NCBI RefSeq assembly: GCF_008933155.1
Contig: NZ_WBVP01000009.1
Location: 81,448-145,447 of the forward strand
Direction: 5' to 3'
Source: Aliivibrio finisterrensis
Lineage (GTDB): Bacteria > Pseudomonadota > Gammaproteobacteria > Enterobacterales > Vibrionaceae
Length of the DNA: 64,000 nucleotides
The notes beneath the pieces were generated by a model. That model was not told the origin of the DNA, did not search any database, and saw only the letters and a program-made list of their open reading frames with translations. The position numbers and the translations under genes are program-made. Positions 20,001-29,525 of the stretch are shown here, piece by piece (the first letter of the stretch is position 1; each line of letters begins with the position of its first letter).

Positions 20001-20484
20001 AGAGGGTAAAGAGCCATCGTTAGATGATTTATTGCGAGAACAAACAGAAGTCGAACTTCGTTTACCAGTATTAATTCCTGAAGATTACATTCCAGATGTC
20101 AATACCCGCTTATCTCTATACAAGCGTATTGCGAGTGTTTCAGACAATGGCGAATTAGATGAACTAAAAGTAGAAATCATTGACCGTTTTGGATCATTAC
20201 CAGAAGCGACTCAAACATTATTAGTCAGCTCAGAAGTTAAAATGTTAGCGGCTTCATTAAAAGTGAAGAGATTAGAGGCTCATGGAAATGGTGGTTACAT
20301 TGAATTTGAACCTACCGCTGACATAAACCCTATGTTCCTTGTGTCATTATTACAAAAAGATCCAACAGGCTTTGCGCTAGATGGCCCAACTAAGGTTAAA
20401 TTTATAAAAGACTTAACTGAGAGACAAGTGCGAATTAAATACGTAATGGACTTGCTCAAATTGTTTTACGAAAATAGAATCTAA
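17029..20484 (+). CDS. mfd: Transcription-repair coupling factor Mfd
   Basis: Mfd recognises RNA polymerase stalled at DNA lesions, displaces it by ATP-driven translocation and recruits UvrA. The 1151-residue product has the expected order: UvrB-like N-terminal domain, RNA-polymerase-interaction domain (about 475-545), RecG-like helicase core and C-terminal regulatory domain. Walker A G-D-V-G-F-G-K-T lies at 632-639 and the DEEH box at 733-736. The R-G-R-V-G-R-S motif VI and a TRG-type region follow. A TTG at 17017 is in frame; the ATG at 17029 is preferred although its ribosome-binding site is weak, which suggests coupling to the gene 15 bp upstream. Confidence 0.97.
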   Translation: MPIKNLLSLPLPTKANDTRSIGNLTGSSLALAIAEIEQQHTGPVVVAVTEPQLAFRLQNEINQFSQHSVEVFPDWETLPYDSFSPHQDIISDRLSRLYHLPQQKDGTLIVPVSTLLQRQSPQSFLHKHALVVNVGDRLSFDKLKLQLEKSGYLHVDQVMSHGEYASRGSILDLFPMGNAHPYRIDFFDDEIDTIRQFDPENQRTIEEVKSINLLPAHEFPTDDVAIEDFRIRWRQRFDARREPESVYQQISKGAWPAGIEYWQPLFFDETETLFDYLPDNTLLVTIGDIEKAANDFLADAEYRYDQRRVDPLRPLLPVNELWLQTADMFGLFKQYPRVKLSKEAEIEKAGRFNPDLLELPEIAIQHQNKEPFAQFRQFYEKFSGQVIFSVESEGRREALLELLARIKLKPAICNSMKDAVAHKNKATLVIGSAEHGFILQNPCVAFICESDLLGERVIQRRRRGDNKSINSNTLIRNLAELKIGQPVVHVDHGIGRYMGLQTLDVGDMPAEYMMLEYLNETKLYVPVSSLNLISRYSAGANETAPISKLGSDTWSKARRKAAEKVRDVAAELLDVYAKRAIKPGFAFTQDRDAYADFSSSFPFEETHDQEIAINDVLSDMCQAKAMDRLVCGDVGFGKTEVAMRAAFLATHNEKQVAVLVPTTLLAQQHFENFRDRFANFPIRVEVLSRFKSAKEQKEILAATAEGKVDILIGTHKLLQDSIKFEDLGLLIVDEEHRFGVRQKEKVKAMRSDVDILTLTATPIPRTLNMAMSGMRDLSIIATPPARRLAIKTFVREKEDDVIKEAILREIKRGGQVYILHNNVETIQNAAEEIEKLIPEARVTLAHGQMRERELERIMGDFYHQRFNVLVCTTIIETGIDVPTANTIIMDRADKLGLAQLHQLRGRVGRSHHQAYAYLLTPHPKALSKDARKRLDAIASLEDLGAGFTLATHDLEIRGAGELLGDGQSGQIQSVGFTLYMEMLEQAVEALKEGKEPSLDDLLREQTEVELRLPVLIPEDYIPDVNTRLSLYKRIASVSDNGELDELKVEIIDRFGSLPEATQTLLVSSEVKMLAASLKVKRLEAHGNGGYIEFEPTADINPMFLVSLLQKDPTGFALDGPTKVKFIKDLTERQVRIKYVMDLLKLFYENRI

Positions 20485-20573
20485 CTATTAGATTTAAATA
20501 ATAAGAAAATACTAATTTTTGGTCTTGATTATGGACAACCAAGACTTTAAAGAACCATTTCACTGGAGTTTGA

Positions 20574-21461
20574 ATGAAAAAAATAATTTATGCGTTAATT
20601 TTACTGGCAAGCTGGCCTTCTTTTGCTCGTCAATTTGACGTCGAAGTCATCATTTTTAAGCGTAATGTTGAGCCATCTTCTTATCAAGAATCTTGGCCTG
20701 ACATTCTTGCGCCTATCAATTTAGATCGTGCTTTCTCATATCGCGATAAAAAGATGATGAACAGTAATGGTGCATCACTACTTCCTTCTGGCTACTATAA
20801 GTTAAATGAAGCTTATACTAAACTGCAAAATCACGCTGGATTTAAGCCGTTAGTACATGTTGCTTGGCGCCAAGGTGACTCAGGCTCATCTCTTTCTCCT
20901 ATTTTCCATATTCAAGCAGGACAAGATTTCTCTGATCGTTTTGTTGCTGATGGTCGAACTATTGAAGATGCAAACGCTGATTTATCACTGGTTCCTTTAG
21001 ACGCACCAAAACCTGCGCTTATTGAAGAATCGGAAACTATTGAATCTGATACAACAGCGTCAACTTCAGCTCCTCTTCTTGAATTAGATGGCACAATGCA
21101 GGTTTACGTCCAGCATTACCTATACGTAAATACCATTTTAGATCTTAAAGTTCCTGGTCAACACGAATTTATTGTCAACACCCCAAAAAAAGAAAAAGAC
21201 GTTATTACAGAAACAACTTCTACTTCTTCTGACGAAGTAACAACCACGGAAACCGCAGAATTATCTACTGAAGCGACAGCAATTGAAGATCCAAATGCGG
21301 ATATTCAGTTAGGTCATTTAGAGGACGTAACTCCGGAAACTGAAATAAAAGAGTTTTTAAAATCTTACCGCATAGAAGAAAGACGTAAAATGCGCAGTGG
21401 TGAAACTCACTATATTGATCACCCACTAATGGGCATGATCATCCAAGTGCGTAAAGTATAA
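20574..21461 (+). CDS. csiV: Peptidoglycan-binding protein CsiV
   Basis: CsiV is a periplasmic Vibrio protein reported to activate the PBP1A/LpoA peptidoglycan synthesis pathway. The 295-residue product has a clear signal peptide (residues 1-18, cleavage after S-F-A). The N-terminal F-D-V-E-V-I-I-F-K-R is the hallmark of this family (formerly DUF2803), with a conserved M-Q-V-Y-V-Q-H-Y-L-Y block near 176. A low-complexity Thr/Glu/Ser-rich stretch (about 212-245) follows, then a C-terminal S-G-E-T-H-Y-I-D-H-P motif. A GGAG ribosome-binding site precedes the ATG. The position just after mfd matches the Vibrio order as I recall it. Confidence 0.85.
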   Translation: MKKIIYALILLASWPSFARQFDVEVIIFKRNVEPSSYQESWPDILAPINLDRAFSYRDKKMMNSNGASLLPSGYYKLNEAYTKLQNHAGFKPLVHVAWRQGDSGSSLSPIFHIQAGQDFSDRFVADGRTIEDANADLSLVPLDAPKPALIEESETIESDTTASTSAPLLELDGTMQVYVQHYLYVNTILDLKVPGQHEFIVNTPKKEKDVITETTSTSSDEVTTTETAELSTEATAIEDPNADIQLGHLEDVTPETEIKEFLKSYRIEERRKMRSGETHYIDHPLMGMIIQVRKV

Positions 21462-21490
21462 CATCGTAATTTCTTTACATAGCTTTACTA

Positions 21491-21522
21491 AATAGGACAA
21501 CAATTGTTGTCCTATTTTATTT
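21491..21522 (+). terminator. Terminator of csiV (perfect palindrome)
   Basis: Bases 21491-21516 form a perfect 26-bp palindrome with half-site AATAGGACAACAA, followed by a T-rich tail. It sits 30 bp past the csiV stop. Confidence 0.75.
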
Positions 21523-21578
21523 CTACTTTTTTAAAATCATGCTATTTTCACTCGAAATAATAACCTATGAGAATTCAC

Positions 21579-22202
21579 ATGAAATCCATTATCAAACCAT
21601 TGTTACTTGTTCTTTCTTCCGCTCTTTTTTTAACAGCATGTGGCGATACTAACGAACCAAAAGAAGGCGTTCAATATGAAGTACTTTCTACCACATTACC
21701 TACAGATTCAATTGCACCAGTAACTGAAGTTTTTGCCCTATCTTGTGGTCACTGCCGTAACATGGAAAACTTTTTACCTGTGATCAGCCAAGAAGCAGGC
21801 ACTGATATCGATAAAATGCACATCACATTTAATCAATCAGCTCATGTTGCTGCTATGTTCTACTACGCTGCAGAAATGCAAGTAGATGGCACTCCTGATC
21901 ACGCCTTTATGGAAGACTTATTTGCTGCAACCCAAATGGGCGAAGGTACAACGCTTACTCAACAACAAGAAGCCTATGCAAAAGCGTTCACATCTCGTGG
22001 TTTAACAAGCCCTTACGACTTTAATGAAGAGCAACGTGATATTCTTATTCAAAAAGTAGATAATGCTAAGATGCTTTCTGAGCAATCAGGTATTAGCTCT
22101 GTTCCTACTTTTGTTGTTAACGGTAAATACAACGTATTAATTGGTGGTCATGATGACCCTAAGAAAATCGCTGAAACTATTCGTTACCTACTAGAAAAAT
22201 AA
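21579..22202 (+). CDS. DsbA-like thiol:disulfide oxidoreductase, lipoprotein
   Basis: This is a thioredoxin-fold protein of the DsbA group, probably acting on envelope disulfides. From the ATG at 21579 (207 residues) a signal peptide ends in the lipobox L-T-A-C with Cys21 as lipid-attachment site, so it is probably membrane-tethered, unlike soluble E. coli DsbA. The active site is C-G-H-C at 56-59; enterobacterial DsbA has C-P-H-C. The cis-proline loop S-V-P-T-F is present. An ATG at 21567 is in frame, but ATGAG 7 bases before 21579 is the better ribosome-binding site. It is followed after 29 bp by an FKBP gene, and both may aid envelope protein folding. Confidence 0.85.
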   Translation: MKSIIKPLLLVLSSALFLTACGDTNEPKEGVQYEVLSTTLPTDSIAPVTEVFALSCGHCRNMENFLPVISQEAGTDIDKMHITFNQSAHVAAMFYYAAEMQVDGTPDHAFMEDLFAATQMGEGTTLTQQQEAYAKAFTSRGLTSPYDFNEEQRDILIQKVDNAKMLSEQSGISSVPTFVVNGKYNVLIGGHDDPKKIAETIRYLLEK

Positions 22203-22231
22203 TTGATTTAATACCAATATAAGGAAATAAC

Positions 22232-22705
22232 GTGACTAAAATTATCATTACCATTGCGCTTATCGTTGTTGGTTATATGCTGTTTCAACACTTTGTAAAT
22301 AACCCAAAAGCAGCAAAAGAGAACATTGAAATTGGAAACGCATTTTTAGCTGAAAATGCAACCAAAGAAGGTGTTCAAACAACTGCATCTGGTCTTCAAT
22401 ATCTTGTACTTGAAGAAGGTACAGGTACTGAGCATCCTACAGCGAAGAGCAAAGTTAAAGTTCATTACCACGGCACCACTATCGATGGTAACGTATTTGA
22501 TAGCTCAGTTGAGCGCGGTGAGCCGATTCAATTTGGTTTAGGTCAAGTAATCAAAGGCTGGACAGAAGGTGTTCAACTGATGGTAGTTGGTCAAAAGATG
22601 CGTTTCTTTATTCCTAGCAATTTAGCTTACGGTAACCGTTCTGCAGGCTCTATTCAGCCAGGTTCAGTACTGATTTTTGAAGTTGAGCTATTAGATTTTA
22701 AATAA
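22232..22705 (+). CDS. FKBP-type peptidyl-prolyl cis-trans isomerase, membrane-anchored
   Basis: FKBP isomerases catalyse prolyl bond rotation during protein folding. The 157-residue product starts with GTG behind a good AAGGA site. Residues 4-20 form one hydrophobic segment without an obvious cleavage site, so the protein is probably anchored in the inner membrane facing the periplasm. A single FKBP domain covers about 50-157, with V-H-Y-H-G-T, F-D-S-S, G-W-T-E-G-V-Q and L-A-Y-G-N-R. It resembles the FklB/FkpA C-terminal domain but lacks their dimerisation region. It is probably co-transcribed with the DsbA-like gene. Confidence 0.9.
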   Translation: MTKIIITIALIVVGYMLFQHFVNNPKAAKENIEIGNAFLAENATKEGVQTTASGLQYLVLEEGTGTEHPTAKSKVKVHYHGTTIDGNVFDSSVERGEPIQFGLGQVIKGWTEGVQLMVVGQKMRFFIPSNLAYGNRSAGSIQPGSVLIFEVELLDFK

Positions 22706-22740
22706 TCATTTATCATCGTAAAGCTTCAATATCATATAAT

Positions 22741-22776
22741 AAAAATGGCGAATCAATTTGATCCGCCATTTTTTGT
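22741..22776. terminator. Bidirectional terminator between the FKBP and methyltransferase genes
   Basis: A 10-bp stem (AAAAATGGCG with CGCCATTTTT) encloses a 13-base segment with further internal pairing. It serves both converging genes. Confidence 0.85.
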
Positions 22777-22794
22777 TTCTAACTGTCGATAAAC

Positions 22795-23406
22795 CTAATT
22801 TAATTTACGCATCACGATTGTAAAATCTTCATCTGCATAGTCATCTATCAATTCACAATTTGGGCATAAGCTTAAACAATAACTAAGCACCTGCTGCGGA
22901 TCATGTGCTTCTAGTAAATTGGTTTCTTTAAAATAATGGCGGTTTAATAAATTAAAAACAACGGCCTCTTCTGCCTTCTCATACATAGTTCTAATTACTT
23001 TTGCATGATAGGTTTTGTTACGAGCTCGATAATTAAGAGAACCACTTGCCACCACAATATCCGCTGTTGGTAACTTAGTTGATGAAAAATCCCCTTTAAT
23101 AAACGCGCAATTATGTTGATGCTCAAAATGTTTTTTTGCTTGTTTAACGAAACTCCCTTGCTGATCAACACCGGTATAAGACTCTACACAGCAACTCATA
23201 TCAAGAAAGGTTTTAAAATCACCATAACCACAACCTAAATCCAATACTCGTTTGCCATCAAAATTAACAGCTTGAGCTATGGTTTTAAAACGTATAAATT
23301 GAGATTCAGTCGAATTCCAACCTAATGATCTGGCATGATCACCTGCATATTGCTTCAGTCTTTCATCATGATAAAGACGAATACTCAATCTATCTAATAA
23401 GTGCAT
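22795..23406 (-). CDS. Class I SAM-dependent methyltransferase
   Basis: The 203-residue protein has a Rossmann-type methyltransferase fold with motif I V-L-D-L-G-C-G-Y-G-D at about residues 55-64 and an acidic residue (G-V-D-Q) at the end of strand 2. Motif IV-like A-D-I-V-V-A-S-G-S-L follows near 115. Its substrate is unknown. It stands alone, convergent with the FKBP gene and divergent from the hut cluster across 281 bp. Nothing in the sequence ties it to histidine use. Confidence 0.8.
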   Translation of the reverse strand: MHLLDRLSIRLYHDERLKQYAGDHARSLGWNSTESQFIRFKTIAQAVNFDGKRVLDLGCGYGDFKTFLDMSCCVESYTGVDQQGSFVKQAKKHFEHQHNCAFIKGDFSSTKLPTADIVVASGSLNYRARNKTYHAKVIRTMYEKAEEAVVFNLLNRHYFKETNLLEAHDPQQVLSYCLSLCPNCELIDDYADEDFTIVMRKLN

Positions 23407-23634
23407 ATGTTGTTTTTACCATTTTATTCTTAGAATTATACGGCTTGAAGTGTACTCTTGATAATTCTAGTTTTCATCTACTTATCGTTAGCTACTCGTA
23501 TAAATATCATTTAATGATTAGAACCCATCTTAACCGTAATATCTTCTCAATGTTGGATATTTAATAGTCAATAATTGCTCTTTTGATCACAACTCCATTA
23601 CACTCCATCTTGATTTAACCTATAAAAAAGATTA

Positions 23635-23653
23635 TCTATTTGCATATACATAT
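23635..23653 (+). promoter_or_regulatory. Candidate HutC operator upstream of hutI
   Basis: The sequence TATTTGCATATACATATT is close to the TGTATATACA-centred palindrome I recall for HutC, the GntR-family urocanate-responsive repressor of hut genes. It lies about 35 bp upstream of hutI. No hutC gene is in the window, so the repressor would be encoded elsewhere. Confidence 0.4.
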
Positions 23654-23687
23654 TAACTTGTCCGTTAATTTACATAGGCAGATAATC

Positions 23688-24929
23688 ATGGATAGAATTT
23701 TTACCAATCTGAATCTTGTTACATTAAAGGCTAATTCGCCCAATACCAATGACGGCTATCGAGTAATCAAAAACGTTATGATCGGCGTGGCCAATGGCAA
23801 GATTGAATATGTCGGTAAACCTTGCTCTGAAATTTTACATGGACATCCTGATGTCACTGATTGTGCGAATGCTTTAGTCACTCCTGGCTTAATTGATTGC
23901 CACACTCACCTTGTTTTTGCAGGTAATCGAGCTAATGAATTTGAGCAACGATTACAAGGCGTACCTTACGAAGAAATTGCAAAACAAGGGGGCGGCATTT
24001 TATCTACCGTCTATGCCACTCGTGAAGCAACAGAAGATGAGCTTTATCATTCAGCATTACAACGCTTAGAAGGCTTAAAACGTGACGGTGTCACTACAGT
24101 GGAGATTAAATCAGGCTATGGCTTAACGCTTGATGATGAAATCAAAATGCTTAGAGTCGCCAAACGCATTGCTGAATTACCAGATATAAAAGTCTCTGCC
24201 ACTCTGCTTGCTGCTCATGCCCTTCCTCCTGAATATAAAGATCGTCCTGATGATTACATTCGCTTAATTTGTGACACCATTATTCCTCGCGTTGCTAAAT
24301 TAGAGTTAGCGGATCATGTTGATGTCTTCTGTGAAGGGATTGGGTTTTCGATTAAACAGTGTGAGCGGGTATTCAATGCTGCATTAGAGCACGGTCTAAA
24401 AATCAAAGGCCATACTGAGCAGTTATCGAATCTTGGCGGCAGTGCATTAGCCGCTTCAATGGGCGCCTCTTCAGTTGATCATGTTGAATACCTTGATGAA
24501 GATGGGGTCAAAGCATTAGCACAGAATAATACCGTAGCAACTCTTTTACCTGGTGCCTTTTATTTCTTGCGAGAAACCAAACTCCCACCGATTGAATTGC
24601 TGCGTAAACATCAAGTTCCAATGGCCATTGCCACTGATTTCAACCCCGGTACGTCACCTATAGCTTCGCTTCGAACCATGATGAATATGGCTTGCACTTT
24701 ATTTAAATTAACACCTGAAGAATCCTTACGGGGCGTAACTTGCAATGCTGCTCAAGCTCTTGGATTGCAAGCCTCACGCGGAACGATTGAAGTGGGTATG
24801 GATGCCGATTTTGCACTTTGGCAATTGGACTCTCCTGCTGAACTCTCCTATCGATTAGGCGTTCCCGATCTTATTGCACGGGTGGTTGATGGTAACGTTT
24901 TTTATAATAGGGACACTTATGAAAAATAA
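23688..24929 (+). CDS. hutI: Imidazolonepropionase HutI
   Basis: HutI hydrolyses 4-imidazolone-5-propionate to N-formimino-glutamate, step three of histidine degradation. The 413-residue product is an amidohydrolase: metal ligands D-C-H-T-H at residues 70-74, K-S-G-Y-G near 140, the H-A-L-P-P and G-H-T-E-Q histidines, and the metal-site Asp in A-T-D-F-N-P-G. A longer frame begins at 23640, but family sequence starts at the ATG at 23688. The stop overlaps the hutG start by 11 bases. It is the first gene of the hut cluster. Confidence 0.96.
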   Translation: MDRIFTNLNLVTLKANSPNTNDGYRVIKNVMIGVANGKIEYVGKPCSEILHGHPDVTDCANALVTPGLIDCHTHLVFAGNRANEFEQRLQGVPYEEIAKQGGGILSTVYATREATEDELYHSALQRLEGLKRDGVTTVEIKSGYGLTLDDEIKMLRVAKRIAELPDIKVSATLLAAHALPPEYKDRPDDYIRLICDTIIPRVAKLELADHVDVFCEGIGFSIKQCERVFNAALEHGLKIKGHTEQLSNLGGSALAASMGASSVDHVEYLDEDGVKALAQNNTVATLLPGAFYFLRETKLPPIELLRKHQVPMAIATDFNPGTSPIASLRTMMNMACTLFKLTPEESLRGVTCNAAQALGLQASRGTIEVGMDADFALWQLDSPAELSYRLGVPDLIARVVDGNVFYNRDTYEK

Positions 24930-25950
24930 TACCTTAATCGACATGGCAAGTTGGACAGGCAGAGTCGATCTTGAAGATGGTGAACTCGGTTTACGTTGGC
25001 ATCAAAAAATTACAGCAGCAACGAGTTCAAGTACAGATGGGATCATGTTACTTGGTTTTGCTTGTGATGAAGGTGTTTATCGTAACAAAGGTCGTATTGG
25101 TGCTTATTCTGCTCCACAAATCATTCGACGCGCCTTAGCCAATTTATCTTGGCATCATAATAAAGCTATTTTTGAGGGGGGTGATGTCTGCTGTAATGAC
25201 GCAGAACTTGAAATAGCACAGCATCAACTTGGTGATAGTGTTGAACATGCCCTTGCTAACCATAACCAAGTGATTGTTTTTGGTGGCGGTCATGAAGTTG
25301 CATGGGGTTCTTTTCAAGGTATTGCGCGTCATTTAAAAAATATCACTGAATCAAACCAACAAAAAACGCCACCACGCATTGGTATTATTAACTTTGATGC
25401 ACATTTTGATCTACGAAATCCACCACAAAAAGAGCAACTATCTGAAGGACCATCAGAACAGCAGCTTGGCAGTTCAGGCACTCCTTTTCATCAAATCGCT
25501 CAATATTGTAAAACGAATGGGTGGCCATTTAATTACGCCTGCTTAGGATTAAACCGAGGAAGTAATACTCAAGCCCTTTACAAAAAGGCAGATGATCTCG
25601 ATGTACTCTATTTTGATGATACTGAAATGACACTCGCTAACTTCCCGACAATCCAACGGGGTTTATCCAATTTTATTGACCAAAATGACTACCTTTATCT
25701 CACGATAGATATCGATGTTTTTCCTGCATCGACGGCTCCCGGAGTGAGCGCACCTGCTGTTCGTGGGGTTCCGCTTGAGATCATTGAGCCTCTTATTTTT
25801 GATATTTTGACAGCTAAAAACCCTGAAGGTATTCCCAAATTACTCTTGGCTGATATGGCTGAGTTTAACCCTAATTTTGATATTGATAATCAAACAGCAC
25901 GCTTAGCTGCAAGACTCGCTTGGACCATTGCTCATGGAATGAAAGCCTAA
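24919..25950 (+). CDS. hutG: Formimidoylglutamase HutG
   Basis: HutG hydrolyses N-formimino-L-glutamate to glutamate and formamide, the last step of this hut route. The 343-residue product belongs to the arginase/ureohydrolase family, with the manganese-binding motifs G-G-G-H-E at about residues 118-122, N-F-D-A-H-F-D near 155, and D-I-D-V-F near 258. The start at 24919 follows an AGGGAC site and overlaps the end of hutI by 11 bases, so translation is probably coupled. Confidence 0.95.
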   Translation: MKNNTLIDMASWTGRVDLEDGELGLRWHQKITAATSSSTDGIMLLGFACDEGVYRNKGRIGAYSAPQIIRRALANLSWHHNKAIFEGGDVCCNDAELEIAQHQLGDSVEHALANHNQVIVFGGGHEVAWGSFQGIARHLKNITESNQQKTPPRIGIINFDAHFDLRNPPQKEQLSEGPSEQQLGSSGTPFHQIAQYCKTNGWPFNYACLGLNRGSNTQALYKKADDLDVLYFDDTEMTLANFPTIQRGLSNFIDQNDYLYLTIDIDVFPASTAPGVSAPAVRGVPLEIIEPLIFDILTAKNPEGIPKLLLADMAEFNPNFDIDNQTARLAARLAWTIAHGMKA

Positions 25951-26038
25951 TACTTTTATTTTCAGAGCGAGTAATTCACAGGCACTTTTAATATTCAAAA
26001 CCAGTCACCAATACTATTAACTCGCAAGGAGAGCAACA

Positions 26039-27727
26039 ATGACACATGCATCGCCATCTAACCCTAGATTGGATGAGACTCGTACTATTATTGCCCCAAC
26101 AGGTACAACACTCACCGCTAAATCTTGGCTAACCGAAGCCCCACTTCGTATGTTAATGAATAACTTACATCCTGATGTAGCAGAGCACCCTCATGCTCTG
26201 GTTGTGTATGGTGGTATTGGTCGTGCCGCACGAAATTGGCAATGCTACGACAAAATTGTAGAAGTGCTGACTCGCCTTGAAGACGATGAAACCTTGATGG
26301 TGCAATCAGGAAAACCTGTTGGTGTGTTTAAAACTCACACTAATGCCCCACGCGTATTAATTGCCAATTCAAATTTGGTTCCTCACTGGGCAAATTGGGA
26401 ACACTTTAATGAGTTAGATAAGCAAGGTTTGATGATGTACGGTCAAATGACCGCTGGTAGTTGGATCTACATTGGATCTCAAGGTATCGTTCAAGGGACT
26501 TACGAAACCTTTGTTGCAATGGCAAAGCAACATTTTAATGGCAAGGCACAAGGACGTTGGGTTCTTACTGGTGGGCTTGGCGGTATGGGTGGCGCACAAC
26601 CGCTTGCGGCAACTATGGCTGGATTTTCAATGCTTGCGGTGGAGTGTGATGAGTCTCGTATCGATTATCGTCTCCGTACTGGGTATGTCGATCGTAAAGC
26701 CACCACATTAGATGAAGCCCTTGCCATTATTGAAGACGCAAAACAGACAGAAACACCAATATCAGTAGGTTTACTGGGAAATGCCGCTGACGTTTATGCA
26801 GAAATTGTTCAACGCGGCATTGTGCCTGATATAACAACCGATCAAACCTCTGCACACGATCCTCTCAACGGCTATCTTCCGCAAGGTTGGTCAATGGAAC
26901 ATGCTGCTGAAATGCGTTTAAAAGATGAATCAGTAGTCGTATCAGCGGCTAAAAGATCAATGGCAATTCAAGTTCAAGCCATGCTGGATTTACAAAAAGC
27001 AGGCTCTGCAACTGTCGATTACGGTAATAATATTCGTCAAATGGCCTTAGAAGAAGGTATCGCTAATGCCTTTGATTTTCCGGGCTTTGTACCGGCTTAT
27101 ATTCGTCCGCTATTTTGTGAAGGGATTGGGCCTTTCCGTTGGGCGGCACTTTCTGGCGATCCAGAAGACATCTATAAGACCGATCAAAAAGTAAAAGAAC
27201 TCATTCCTGATAATCCACATCTGCACAACTGGCTTGATATGGCGCGTGAGCGTATTCAATTCCAAGGATTACCAGCACGTATTTGTTGGGTTGGCTTAAA
27301 AGATCGTGCTCGTCTCGGTAAAGCCTTTAATGAAATGGTAAAAAATGGAGAGCTAAAAGCACCGATTGTCATTGGTCGAGATCATCTTGATTCAGGCTCG
27401 GTTGCCAGTCCAAACCGTGAAACCGAAGGCATGATGGATGGATCTGACGCGGTATCTGATTGGCCACTATTAAATGCCCTATTAAATACAGCTTCGGGCG
27501 CTACTTGGGTATCTCTGCATCACGGCGGTGGTGTAGGCATGGGGTTCTCTCAACATTCAGGCATGGTGATTGTATGTGACGGCAGTGATGATGCGGCAGA
27601 GCGTGTTGGTCGAGTACTTCACAATGATCCAGCCACCGGTGTCATGCGTCATGCAGATGCGGGTTATGACATTGCAATTAATTGCGCCAAAGAACAAGGC
27701 TTAGATTTGCCAATGTTATCTGAATAA
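26039..27727 (+). CDS. hutU: Urocanate hydratase HutU
   Basis: HutU converts urocanate to imidazolonepropionate using tightly bound NAD+ as an electrophile, step two of histidine breakdown. The 562-residue length is typical. The NAD-binding [10 protein letters not shown] is at residues 168-177. The conserved [12 protein letters not shown] block and the C-terminal [10 protein letters not shown] are present. An AAGGAGAG ribosome-binding site precedes the ATG. It lies 88 bp after hutG. Confidence 0.97.
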   Translation: MTHASPSNPRLDETRTIIAPTGTTLTAKSWLTEAPLRMLMNNLHPDVAEHPHALVVYGGIGRAARNWQCYDKIVEVLTRLEDDETLMVQSGKPVGVFKTHTNAPRVLIANSNLVPHWANWEHFNELDKQGLMMYGQMTAGSWIYIGSQGIVQGTYETFVAMAKQHFNGKAQGRWVLTGGLGGMGGAQPLAATMAGFSMLAVECDESRIDYRLRTGYVDRKATTLDEALAIIEDAKQTETPISVGLLGNAADVYAEIVQRGIVPDITTDQTSAHDPLNGYLPQGWSMEHAAEMRLKDESVVVSAAKRSMAIQVQAMLDLQKAGSATVDYGNNIRQMALEEGIANAFDFPGFVPAYIRPLFCEGIGPFRWAALSGDPEDIYKTDQKVKELIPDNPHLHNWLDMARERIQFQGLPARICWVGLKDRARLGKAFNEMVKNGELKAPIVIGRDHLDSGSVASPNRETEGMMDGSDAVSDWPLLNALLNTASGATWVSLHHGGGVGMGFSQHSGMVIVCDGSDDAAERVGRVLHNDPATGVMRHADAGYDIAINCAKEQGLDLPMLSE

Positions 27728-27777
27728 AAGCAACAGACATAAACTCTACATTTCAGTTTTAAAAATAATTATAAAGA

Positions 27778-27804
27778 ATACCAACCTAGCAACACGAGTT
27801 GGTA
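27778..27804 (+). repeat. Intercistronic inverted repeat between hutU and hutH
   Basis: The half-sites ATACCAAC and GTTGGTAT are perfectly complementary and enclose 11 bases. There is no U-tract, so it is not a standard terminator. It could be an mRNA-stability hairpin, a processing site or an operator. Its ends resemble those of the element at 55711-55776. Confidence 0.5.
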
Positions 27805-27829
27805 TCACAACCATAACGAGAAACGAACT

Positions 27830-29362
27830 ATGTATTCATTAGAAATTATTCCAGGCAAGTTATCTCTAAAACAATTACGTGAAGTGAGCCGCCAGCCTAC
27901 TCAGCTATCATTAAGTCCAGATGCATTGCCCGATATGCTGACCAGTGCCGAAGTGGTTGCTCAAGTGATCCGTGAAGATAAAACCGTCTATGGCATTAAC
28001 ACTGGTTTTGGCCTGTTGGCAAACACTCGAATTGCTGAAGAAGATTTAGAAACTCTACAGCGTAGTATTGTTCTCTCCCATGCTGCTGGCATCGGTGAGT
28101 TCATGAATGATGCCACCGTGCGCTTAATGATTGTGCTTAAAGTAAACAGTCTTTCGCGTGGTTATTCTGGTATTCGCCCATCCGTCGTTAATGCATTAAT
28201 ACAATTGGTCAATTCAGAGGTTTATCCGTGCATTCCTAAAAAAGGATCTGTGGGTGCTTCTGGTGATCTTGCTCCTTTAGCGCACATGAGTACCGTTTTG
28301 CTAGGCGAAGGGGAAGCTCGTTATAAAGGCGAAGTGATTTCAGGACTAAAAGCCTTAGAAATAGCAGGATTAACTCCAATAACACTCGCACCAAAAGAAG
28401 GATTAGCACTTCTCAACGGAACTCAGGCCTCTACTGCCTTTGCTTTAGAAGGCTTATTTGCGGCTGAAGATCTTTATGCTGCAGCCACCGTATGTGGTGC
28501 CATGTCTGTAGAAGCCGCACTTGGCAGCCGTAAGCCGTTTGATCCACGAATTCACCGTGTGCGTGGTCATCGCAGCCAAATGGATGCCGCTTTAGGTTAT
28601 CGTCATTTATTAGGTCAAAATAGTGAGATTGGTCTTTCTCATCAATGCTGTGAACGAGTACAAGACCCCTATTCATTACGCTGCCAACCCCAAGTGATGG
28701 GTGCTTGTTTACAGCAGATAAGAAATTCGGCAGACACACTAGAAGTCGAAGCGAACTCAGTGTCAGATAATCCATTAGTCTTTGCCGATGATGGTGACAT
28801 TATCTCTGGCGGTAATTTTCATGCTGAACCGGTTGCTATGGCCGCTGATAATCTTGCTCTCGCCATTGCTGAAATAGGCAGTTTATCGGAGCGTCGAATG
28901 GCGCTTCTTATCGACAGCTGTTTAAGTAAACTTCCTCCATTTTTAGTTGATAACGGCGGTGTAAATTCAGGTTTTATGATTGCTCAAGTTACTGCTGCCG
29001 CATTGGCAAGTGAAAACAAAAGTCTTGCTCATCCAGCCTCTGTTGATAGCTTACCGACGTCTGCAAATCAAGAAGATCACGTATCAATGGCTACCTTTGC
29101 CGGCCGTCGCTTAGGAGATATGGCAGAGAATACACGTGGTATATTAGCCGTAGAACTATTGGCATCTGCACAAGGTCTAGACTTTAGAGCACCAAATAAG
29201 AGTTCAGAACGTATTGAAGATGCCAAAAACATGCTGCGTGAACGTGTCGATTTTTATGATAAAGACCGTTACTTTGCGCCAGATATAGCTAAAGCAAATA
29301 CCTTATTACTTGAAGCAAAATATAATGCGCTAATGCCTGAGTCCTTACTTCCTAGTATCTAA
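27830..29362 (+). CDS. hutH: Histidine ammonia-lyase HutH
   Basis: HutH removes ammonia from histidine to give urocanate, the first step of the pathway and the source of the hut inducer. The 510-residue length is typical. The triad Ala-Ser-Gly at 143-145, inside [12 protein letters not shown], cyclises to the MIO electrophile. The catalytic Tyr in Y-G-I-N-T-G-F-G (about residue 54) is present. Here hutH is the last gene, although it encodes the first enzyme. Confidence 0.97.
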   Translation: MYSLEIIPGKLSLKQLREVSRQPTQLSLSPDALPDMLTSAEVVAQVIREDKTVYGINTGFGLLANTRIAEEDLETLQRSIVLSHAAGIGEFMNDATVRLMIVLKVNSLSRGYSGIRPSVVNALIQLVNSEVYPCIPKKGSVGASGDLAPLAHMSTVLLGEGEARYKGEVISGLKALEIAGLTPITLAPKEGLALLNGTQASTAFALEGLFAAEDLYAAATVCGAMSVEAALGSRKPFDPRIHRVRGHRSQMDAALGYRHLLGQNSEIGLSHQCCERVQDPYSLRCQPQVMGACLQQIRNSADTLEVEANSVSDNPLVFADDGDIISGGNFHAEPVAMAADNLALAIAEIGSLSERRMALLIDSCLSKLPPFLVDNGGVNSGFMIAQVTAAALASENKSLAHPASVDSLPTSANQEDHVSMATFAGRRLGDMAENTRGILAVELLASAQGLDFRAPNKSSERIEDAKNMLRERVDFYDKDRYFAPDIAKANTLLLEAKYNALMPESLLPSI

Positions 29363-29387
29363 AAACTGTAGAAATCCCTCAAAAAAT

Positions 29388-29430
29388 ATAGCCGTAGCTT
29401 CTTGATTTATGATTAAGAAAATACGGCTAT
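29388..29430 (+). terminator. Hairpin downstream of hutH
   Basis: The 9-bp arms ATAGCCGTA and TACGGCTAT enclose a 25-base segment that can itself pair (TTCTT with AAGAA). There is no clear T-run, so this may be a Rho-type or 3'-stabilising end rather than an intrinsic terminator. Confidence 0.4.
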
Positions 29431-29525
29431 GGCACAAACTCTTCTTCTATTCTCGCTCATGCATTTGAGTCTTGCTCTATAATCAGTACAATAGCCGACC
29501 AATACTTTTAGAGCACCCTTTAATC

